Shown: in pieces, positions 14,447-20,854 of the stretch
How positions within the stretch are numbered: position 1 is the stretch's first letter
Layout of the letters: the number at the start of each line of letters is the position of its first letter
IMG/VR virus record: IMGVR_UViG_3300027742_000038
Location: 1-20,854 of that record
Strand: one strand, 5' to 3'
DNA: 20,854 nucleotides
Origin: a virus
Translations under genes and position numbers: made by a program
Notes under the pieces: model-generated
Database searches by the model: none
Told to the model about the DNA's origin: nothing
Seen by the model: only the letters and a program-made list of their open reading frames with translations

Positions 14447-17400
14447 ATGGCAGGCGAAAGTTCGTTTATTGTTAATTTTGACCTCATACCAAAAGTAGAT
14501 GTTTCCAAAATGCAATCTGAAATCACGAAAATAAAATCTGTTATTTCACAAGATTTTAGTCAAAGTGATATTAATTTTGGTAGTCCAAAATTTGAAAACA
14601 TATCCAACATTAATGAAATGCAAACAGCTATTGAAAAAATAAAACAAAATGCAGAAAATGCTGGCTTATCTATGGGCAGCCTTAAATTAGAAACAGAACA
14701 GTTTGTGGTTCAAGGAAAAGAAGTTGAAGTTGTAACAAAACTTATGGCGGATTTATCAGACGGGGGGGCATATACAAAAAAAGTAATTGCTGATATAGGA
14801 ACAGCTTTTACAACTTTAAATCAAAGTAAACAATATGTCGAAAATTTAACTCAAAAAATGAACGAAATGGAAGCCCGTGCTCAATCAATGAGTGGCAAAA
14901 ACAAAGACGCAGTTATGGCACAGGTTACTGCTATAAGAAACCAAATAACAGCATATAAACAATTGGATACTGCTCAAAATCCAGCAAAAGTAAAAGAATA
15001 TATTTCAACTCTAAAAGAGCTAGAAAATAAATTAAATACAATAGTTGCGGGCACAAAACGTACAGCAAGCGGACTTCAAAATTGGGTTTCTACTATGGGG
15101 CGGGCTATTAAACAAACCATTGCTTATAGCACTTCTCTTAAATTAATACAACTGGCACAACAAATGGTAAATGAAGCTATACAATATACCATTGATTTAA
15201 ATAAACAAATGGTAAATATTCAATTGCTTCAAGTACAAGGAGCACAATCTCCGGAAGAAATAAGTGCCTTAGCAAATTCTTATAATCAATTGGCGCAAGA
15301 ATATGGTGCTACCACCATGGAAGTCGCAAAAGGCAGTGTCGAATGGTTAAGACAGGGTAAAACCATTCAAGAAACTTCTGAGCTTTTGAAATCTTCAACA
15401 ATGTTGGCTAAATTAGGTAATATGGAAGTTGCAGGAGCTACAGAGGCATTAACTTCTACTTTGAATTCTTATCGTATGGAAGCAGACCAAGCGGTTAGCG
15501 TTGTTGATAAATTAATTGCAGTTGACAATATCGCTGCTACCAGTGCACGAGAAATGGCTGTTGCCATGCGATATGTGGCTTCTACATCATCCGAAGCCGG
15601 CGTTTCAATTGACCAATTGATTTCTTATATTGCTGTAATGTCCTCAACCACTCGTTTAAATGCAGAATCAATTGGTCAAAGCTTAAAAACAATGTTTACT
15701 CGCATGGAAGATATTAAAGCGGGAGCATTAGATTCGGAAGGTTTGGGCATTAACGATGTCGAAAGAGCTTTGGGAAGAGTTAATTTGACTTTGAGAAATT
15801 CTGATGGAACTTGGCGTGATTTAGGTATTGTTCTTGAAGAAGTTGCTGGAAAATGGAATACTTTAGATGAAATCGAACAAAAAAATATCGCTAGAGCCAT
15901 AGCCGGTACAAGACAAAGAAACTTGTTTATGGTTTTAATGCAAAATATGGGCACAGCCTTAGAATATCAAGCAGAACAAACAGATTCGGCTGGTTTAGCA
16001 TGGGATAGATATCAGATTTATCTTGATAGTGTAGAAGCAAAACAAAACCAATTGAAAGCATCTATTGAAGGATTATATATGGATGCTTTAGAAGATGGTT
16101 TAATAACAACGATTTATGATGCTGGAATTTCTGCTGTTGATTTTATAGATAAGGTGGGGGGAATTCGAACGGGCATACTTTTATTAGTTGGGGCCATTGG
16201 TATATTGAAAGCAACAGAAATTGGTGCTTGGGTAACAAAAATAGTAACAAATTTTAAAGCATTAGGTACAGTTATTAAAATAGTAAATATACAAACCGGT
16301 TTTACCATTGGGGAATTGGGAATAGCTATACCTGTAATTGAAAGTACAAAGATTGCAACTTTTTCATTATCAGCGGCTTTTCTTGGTTTGTGGGAATCTA
16401 TGCTTCCATTTCTTGCTCCAGCGGCGGTTATAGCCGGTATAGTTGGCATTGGCATTGCATTAGGATACGCAAATAAAGAGGCGGAACGGGCAAAAGAAGC
16501 GTGGGAAAAAACAAAAGAAAGTTATAATGAACTTTCTTCGGAATTAGAATCAAAAAAAGCAATACTTTCTGTTGCACAACAATATGTTACATTAAAAAAT
16601 ACACAGAATAAAACAAAAAAAGAAATGCAAGAATTTTATAATATCACTCAAGATTTAGTTGCTTTAATGCCGGATTTAAGAATAACAACAGATGAATATG
16701 GTAATACTCTTATTGCTGTTGGACAAAATATTGACGGTGTTATTGATAAAATAAATGAAGAAATTGAAGCCTTAGAAAGAAAACAACAGCTTGAGCTTGA
16801 AATCGGGGCAGAAACAGAAGCGGAAAATCTTTTAGTATTATACGATGAATTGACCGCTGCTAAAGAAAAATTTCAAGATACGGGCTCTGGAACAGACGAA
16901 TTAGCAATGATTAATGCCCAAGAAGCATTTGATACAGCAATGGAAGATGCTTTAGCTCGATGGGAAATATACGGAGAAAAGGCAAGGGGCCTTTTCATGC
17001 GCGGATTGACAAAAAGTAAAGGAATGGGGGCAACTGATAGTGGTTTTGCCCAAAAATTCTTAAAAGAAACAATGTATTCAGATGAAGCGGAAATTGAAGA
17101 ATATCACAGAAAACAGGCAGAAAAACAAGCACAGGCATATGCGGATGAATTAGAAAATGCATTAAAAAGATATACTGGAAAAATAAAAATAATGCCTGAA
17201 ATAGATTTAGATGAATCTGAGTTTTCAAAAACTATAAATGAATTTGAAGAATCATTTTCAGACTTAGAAAAAATAACCAAAAATATAGATTTGGGGGATT
17301 GGTTAGATGATAGTCAACTTTCACTAATAGAAAGTTTAAATATAGAAGTAACTCATTTAGCAAACGGTCAACAACAATTACGGTCATCAAGTGGACAATT

Positions 17401-20125
17401 AATTACTACAACTGCCCAACTTGTTGAAGAATATATTAAAGAAAAAATAAACATACTTAATATAAGTGATGCTCAAAAAGAAGAAATTGCTGAAATATTA
17501 AGATTAATTATGGCAAACAATCAATTGGAAGATTCTACACAAAAACAAATAGACGCTTTAGCCGATTTAGATTCACAAGCAGATAAAACTTCTTCCGGGT
17601 ATCAAACACTCGGGAATGTTTTAGAAAAATATACACAAACAGGTAACTGGACTCTCGATATGGCTCGGCAACTTATTGATGCCGGTTATGCCGAGGCTGT
17701 TTCTATAAATGAACAGACAGGGGCAGTAACAGTTGATATACAAAAACTGGCAGAATTAGCTGCTGAAAAAGCAAGAAATATTTCATTAAGTTATAGCCAA
17801 CAATACGCGGAATTATCTCTTACAGACGCTCTTTCCAATGAAGCTTTGGCAGCCCTTGCTGCTGCAAAAGCGTGGGAAGAAAAAGCAAAAGCAATGGAAA
17901 AAGAAGCTGTTAGTGCGGAAGAAGTTCTTGATTTGCTATCCCAAATAGGAAGTTTTAGCTTCAGTGGTGGCGGTGGCGGCGGTGGCGGTAGTGCTGAAAA
18001 AGAACTTACAGCATTAGATAAAGAAGTTGTACAATTAGAAAAAGATATAAAATCTTTACAAAGAACCATTGAAGATGCCAATGAAGAATTTGATGATTGG
18101 TTAACTGCACAAAATGATTTAATTTTCCAATGGGAAGATTCTATTTTTTGGATTGAAAAGAATTATGAAAATTTAATACAACCATTGGAAGATGCAAATG
18201 ATGCTTTACAAGCAGAAATAGATGAATCAGCAGAAGCACTAGATGATTTAAAATGGTTATATCAGGAACGTTTATGGGTACTAGAAGATGAAATTAATGG
18301 TTATAATGACCAAATTGATGCTATAAATAATGCGTTAGATGCACAAGAAAAAGCATGGGATAGTCAGATTGCCGGTTTAAAAACCCAAATTGATGCTTTA
18401 AAAGAGCAAAAGAAAGCCATTGAAGATGCGGCGGATATTGTCATAGAAGGTTACGAAAACCAGATAGATGATATTGAAGAATTAATTGACGCAGAAGAAG
18501 AACGTGCCGATATTTCTGTTGAAGGATATGAAGATGAAATTGATGCATTGGAAGAAACTTTAGATTCTTATAATGATTATATTGACGCACAAAAGAAATC
18601 TCTTAAATTAATGAAAGAAGAAGAAGATTATTTAAGCAGTCTTGAAGAAAAAAATAAAGATTTAGCAGATTTAAAATCTGAAATAGCACTTTTAGCTTTA
18701 GATGATAGCGAAGAAGCTATCGCAAAAAGATTAAAATTAGAAGAAGAAGCAAGTAATTTAGAAGGAGAAATTGCTGAAGATGAACGAGATAGAGAATATG
18801 ACTTAAAAGTTCAAGCGTTAGAAGATGCTCAAGAAGCTTTTGAAAACAGCATTGAAGCACAAATAAAAGCCATTGAAGATTTAATAGATGCTACAGAAAA
18901 ACAAAGCAAAGCGATTACAGACGCTTATGAATTGCAAATAAAACAACTCGAAGATTTGATTCAAACAAAAGAAGACGAAACTGAAACAGCCGTAAACGGT
19001 ATTGAGTCTCAAATTGATACTTTAAATACTCAAATAGATACAATTAACAAATTGAAAGAAACGGCACAGCAACAAGCAGAACAACAAATTGCTGACATTC
19101 AGGCTGAAATTGACATTCGGCAACAAGAAATTGATACTATAACCCGAACCATCGAAGAGGCGCAAAGAGAACACGACATTCTTGTTCATCAACATGAAGA
19201 AGAAATGGAAGCAAATCAAGAAAGAATTGATGCGTTAGAACAAGAACGAGATGCTCTTATTAGTGTTTATCAAGAATGGATTGATGGTTTACAATATATT
19301 ATAAAACAAAGGCAACATGCTCACAACCAGTATATGGAACAACTTGACGATGAATTGCGAGCATTACAACGAAATCTTGATAAACTCAGAGAAATGCAGG
19401 CTGCGGAAAATAATGGTGGAGGTGGCGGTGGAGGTGGCGGTGGAGGTGGCGGTGGAGGTGGCGGTGATAATAATTTTATTCCACAACTTAAAAATTATGC
19501 AAATAGTTTAGCGGATAGTTATCATTTAACAGATGATAACGCTACATCTCTTCGTGTTTACGCTCAAAGTCAGGGGAATCAAGTAAACAACGGCACTTTG
19601 GGTTTGGCTGACGCGGAAGCCAACATACAATCTAAAGCCTATTCTTTATTAACAGCACAAAATTCATCTCCTACACCTGTTGCCGGATTGCCCACTGAAC
19701 CGGGCCAACCCGCAACACCCGTACATTCTGGCGGTATTGTTGGTTATCACTCTGGTGGTAATGTTGATATTGAAAAACATCACGATGGAGTTGGTAGTTG
19801 GGCTGGTGGTTTGCGCAGTAATGAAGTATTTGCAAAATTATTGCGTGGAGAATATGTTTCTACCGAAAATGAAATGAAAAATTTCTTACAAAACATATTG
19901 CCAAAAATAATATCAAAAAGTCGTGATATTCCACGGATAACACCTGTTTCGAGAATACAAAACGGAGGAAATATTACAGTAAGTATGCCAATAAATGTAG
20001 AGGGAAATCTTGATAAAACTGTTTTACCTGATATTGAAAAAGTTGCCGATAAAGTTATTGGAAAAATCAATGAATCATTGAGGAATCGTGGTATAAAAAG
20101 AAATGCTGGAAATTTCAGTATATAA
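14447..20125 (+). CDS. Tail tape measure protein
   Basis: A 1892-residue protein starting seven bases after AGGAGG (14434-14439). Residues about 1-230 are helical. Residues about 250-550 match the TP901-type tape measure core (SAREMAVAMRYVASTSSEAG, AESIGQSLKTMFTRMEDIKA, then AIAGTRQRNLFMVLMQNMGT). Hydrophobic segments near 571-590 and 659-675 could enter the host membrane during DNA ejection. An eight-glycine run (1174-1181) and a 17-glycine run (1657-1673) bracket about 475 residues of acidic coiled coil with degenerate repeats. The C-terminal domain (HSGGIVGYHSGGN, LRSNEVFAKLLRGEYVSTEN) is typical of Firmicutes tape measures. At about 0.15 nm per residue the tail would be near 280 nm long. 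It sets tail length and forms the channel plug. Confidence 0.9.
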   Translation: MAGESSFIVNFDLIPKVDVSKMQSEITKIKSVISQDFSQSDINFGSPKFENISNINEMQTAIEKIKQNAENAGLSMGSLKLETEQFVVQGKEVEVVTKLMADLSDGGAYTKKVIADIGTAFTTLNQSKQYVENLTQKMNEMEARAQSMSGKNKDAVMAQVTAIRNQITAYKQLDTAQNPAKVKEYISTLKELENKLNTIVAGTKRTASGLQNWVSTMGRAIKQTIAYSTSLKLIQLAQQMVNEAIQYTIDLNKQMVNIQLLQVQGAQSPEEISALANSYNQLAQEYGATTMEVAKGSVEWLRQGKTIQETSELLKSSTMLAKLGNMEVAGATEALTSTLNSYRMEADQAVSVVDKLIAVDNIAATSAREMAVAMRYVASTSSEAGVSIDQLISYIAVMSSTTRLNAESIGQSLKTMFTRMEDIKAGALDSEGLGINDVERALGRVNLTLRNSDGTWRDLGIVLEEVAGKWNTLDEIEQKNIARAIAGTRQRNLFMVLMQNMGTALEYQAEQTDSAGLAWDRYQIYLDSVEAKQNQLKASIEGLYMDALEDGLITTIYDAGISAVDFIDKVGGIRTGILLLVGAIGILKATEIGAWVTKIVTNFKALGTVIKIVNIQTGFTIGELGIAIPVIESTKIATFSLSAAFLGLWESMLPFLAPAAVIAGIVGIGIALGYANKEAERAKEAWEKTKESYNELSSELESKKAILSVAQQYVTLKNTQNKTKKEMQEFYNITQDLVALMPDLRITTDEYGNTLIAVGQNIDGVIDKINEEIEALERKQQLELEIGAETEAENLLVLYDELTAAKEKFQDTGSGTDELAMINAQEAFDTAMEDALARWEIYGEKARGLFMRGLTKSKGMGATDSGFAQKFLKETMYSDEAEIEEYHRKQAEKQAQAYADELENALKRYTGKIKIMPEIDLDESEFSKTINEFEESFSDLEKITKNIDLGDWLDDSQLSLIESLNIEVTHLANGQQQLRSSSGQLITTTAQLVEEYIKEKINILNISDAQKEEIAEILRLIMANNQLEDSTQKQIDALADLDSQADKTSSGYQTLGNVLEKYTQTGNWTLDMARQLIDAGYAEAVSINEQTGAVTVDIQKLAELAAEKARNISLSYSQQYAELSLTDALSNEALAALAAAKAWEEKAKAMEKEAVSAEEVLDLLSQIGSFSFSGGGGGGGGSAEKELTALDKEVVQLEKDIKSLQRTIEDANEEFDDWLTAQNDLIFQWEDSIFWIEKNYENLIQPLEDANDALQAEIDESAEALDDLKWLYQERLWVLEDEINGYNDQIDAINNALDAQEKAWDSQIAGLKTQIDALKEQKKAIEDAADIVIEGYENQIDDIEELIDAEEERADISVEGYEDEIDALEETLDSYNDYIDAQKKSLKLMKEEEDYLSSLEEKNKDLADLKSEIALLALDDSEEAIAKRLKLEEEASNLEGEIAEDERDREYDLKVQALEDAQEAFENSIEAQIKAIEDLIDATEKQSKAITDAYELQIKQLEDLIQTKEDETETAVNGIESQIDTLNTQIDTINKLKETAQQQAEQQIADIQAEIDIRQQEIDTITRTIEEAQREHDILVHQHEEEMEANQERIDALEQERDALISVYQEWIDGLQYIIKQRQHAHNQYMEQLDDELRALQRNLDKLREMQAAENNGGGGGGGGGGGGGGGGGDNNFIPQLKNYANSLADSYHLTDDNATSLRVYAQSQGNQVNNGTLGLADAEANIQSKAYSLLTAQNSSPTPVAGLPTEPGQPATPVHSGGIVGYHSGGNVDIEKHHDGVGSWAGGLRSNEVFAKLLRGEYVSTENEMKNFLQNILPKIISKSRDIPRITPVSRIQNGGNITVSMPINVEGNLDKTVLPDIEKVADKVIGKINESLRNRGIKRNAGNFSI
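17966..17989 (+). repeat. First polyglycine tract of tape measure (8 codons)
   Basis: Eight consecutive GGT/GGC codons, a G-rich island in AT-rich coding sequence. It encodes residues 1174-1181, a flexible linker between the helical middle and the coiled-coil block. Confidence 0.85.
19415..19465 (+). repeat. Second polyglycine tract: four 12-base repeats plus GGT (17 codons)
   Basis: Four exact copies of GGTGGAGGTGGC followed by GGT, encoding residues 1657-1673 of the tape measure. The repeat is in frame, so gain or loss of a unit would change the linker by four glycines without a frameshift. Confidence 0.9.
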
Positions 20126-20148
20126 AAATTTTAAAAAAAGGAGAAAAA

Positions 20149-20502
20149 ATGCAAAATATAGCTATAATAGATATATATTATTATCTTGGTATATTTATGT
20201 CCGCGGCAATTATTATACTTTTTAGTATGTCTTTTGTATACGGAATATTATATCAAAAGAAAAAAAAATTAAAAATGCTTGAAACTTGGGTACATGTGTA
20301 CATAACTTTTGTAAGTTTTTTATGGATATTAATATTTTCTTATGTTCTTTTTAAAGATATTATTGGCGTGCCTATTTTATATCCATGTTCATTTGGAGGT
20401 ATGTTTATCAGACCAGTAATTTTAATGACAGCCACGGGAACGATGATTTCCCAAAGAACAAGATACAATATAGTAAAAAAATATTTTGGAGACAAACCAT
20501 GA
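20149..20502 (+). CDS. Small membrane protein, first of a tandem paralogous pair
   Basis: A 117-residue protein after AAAGGAG, with hydrophobic segments near 10-32 and 46-68, and a third, weaker one near 72-100. A basic loop (YQKKKKLKMLE) follows the first segment. The conserved-looking end reads RPVILMTATGTMIS. Its stop overlaps the next gene's start (ATGA, 20499-20502). It resembles that gene over its whole length. The function is unknown; position after the tape measure suggests a membrane or lysis-related role, or superinfection immunity, but nothing proves it. Confidence 0.6.
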   Translation: MQNIAIIDIYYYLGIFMSAAIIILFSMSFVYGILYQKKKKLKMLETWVHVYITFVSFLWILIFSYVLFKDIIGVPILYPCSFGGMFIRPVILMTATGTMISQRTRYNIVKKYFGDKP

Positions 20503-20854
20503 AAGAAATAAATGATTTAATTTGTTGTTTAATTAATTTTATTATTCCTATTTTTATTGTCATTACTTCTTTTGGCGCAGTTTTTTATGGCACAAGATAT
20601 AAAAAAATAAAAATTCATAAGCACAAATATGAATGGATATATACGCTTGTCATAATTATATACATTCTTTGGGGATTACTTTTTCTTTTTATATTAATAG
20701 AAAATTTTCTTCCAACATTTACCTTTTTTTCTAAAAAAAATCATGGTATTTTAATAATGGCAGTAAGACCATTAATTTTATTAACAACTAGCACACAATA
20801 TGTTCTTAATAAATTAAAATATTTAAAAACAATACGCTATCGAAATGGAGGTAA
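20499..20854 (+). CDS. Small membrane protein, second of the pair (partial, runs off the window)
   Basis: It starts at the ATG of the ATGA overlap and is open for 118 codons to the window edge, where a GGAGG (20847-20851) suggests that the next gene begins soon and this one ends just beyond. Two clear hydrophobic segments, near 8-31 and 47-70, and a weaker third carry the same landmarks as the upstream protein: a Tyr-Gly then Tyr-Lys-Lys after segment one, Trp at 46 and 58, and R90-P91-x-I-L-x-T. Function unknown. Confidence 0.6.
   Translation, partial: MKEINDLICCLINFIIPIFIVITSFGAVFYGTRYKKIKIHKHKYEWIYTLVIIIYILWGLLFLFILIENFLPTFTFFSKKNHGILIMAVRPLILLTTSTQYVLNKLKYLKTIRYRNGG

Noticed and set aside
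17791-18081. Minus-strand ORF with a polyproline run
   Set aside because: It is the antisense of the first polyglycine tract in the tape measure, with no ribosome binding site.
19317-19511. Plus-strand ORF with Val-Glu-Val-Ala repeats
   Set aside because: It is the second polyglycine repeat read in another frame of the tape measure gene.
1-20854. Possible stop-codon recoding, since TAG is never used as a gene stop and TAA ends all genes but one
   Set aside because: All genes are intact under the standard code and the TAA preference is expected at this base composition.
1-20854. CRISPR array, tRNA, insertion sequence or attachment site
   Set aside because: No regularly spaced direct repeats, cloverleaf-like gaps, transposase genes or terminal repeats were seen, and no intergenic gap exceeds about 65 bases.

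Overview
This window is part of the late (virion morphogenesis) region of a tailed bacteriophage or prophage. Every supportable gene is on the + strand. Genes are tightly packed, often with overlaps or gaps of a few bases. Most start behind strong AGGAGG-type ribosome binding sites, base composition is strongly AT-rich, and nearly all stops are TAA. These traits suggest an AT-rich Firmicutes host (Clostridia-like). No host gene, integrase or tRNA is visible, so lytic versus temperate cannot be decided here.

Layout. (1) 1-3858, packaging and prohead: the tail end of a probable large terminase, the portal, a small unknown protein, and a maturation protease fused in frame to a scaffold, with an internal start that would make free scaffold. 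(2) 3879-5569, shell: a probable decoration protein and the major capsid protein, followed by a GC-rich hairpin. (3) 5634-9425, neck and connector region: five proteins with no firm family assignment, one carrying two C-terminal Ig-like domains. (4) 9445-12006, tail: the major tail tube protein with a C-terminal Ig-like domain and a terminator, an 84-aa Lys/Glu-rich protein, a 119-aa Gly/Ser/Thr-rich protein with a near-perfect terminator, then a probable tail assembly chaperone followed by a zinc-ribbon ORF in the -1 frame. (5) 12021-14428, an unusual insert between chaperone and tape measure: a nuclease with a MutH/Sau3AI-like active site, an LLH-type holin-like protein, a second small membrane protein, a textbook terminator, and a RuvC-like resolvase. 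(6) 14447-20125: a 1892-aa tape measure protein with two polyglycine hinges around a coiled-coil block. (7) 20149-20854: two tandem paralogous membrane proteins, the second cut by the window edge. No sheath gene is seen, so a long-tailed siphovirus is the likeliest morphology.

Most notable observation. By eye I find no GATC anywhere in the 20,854 bases, while the other 15 four-base palindromes are all present. Wherever an Asp codon precedes a codon starting with C, the codon is GAC rather than the usual GAT (16 junctions listed). The same region encodes a protein with the E...D-x6-E-x-K active-site pattern of MutH/Sau3AI, a family known to act at GATC. Together these suggest a phage-borne GATC nuclease to which the phage is immune because it lacks the site. 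Alternatively, a host GATC restriction system may have purged the sites. No methyltransferase is seen in the window.
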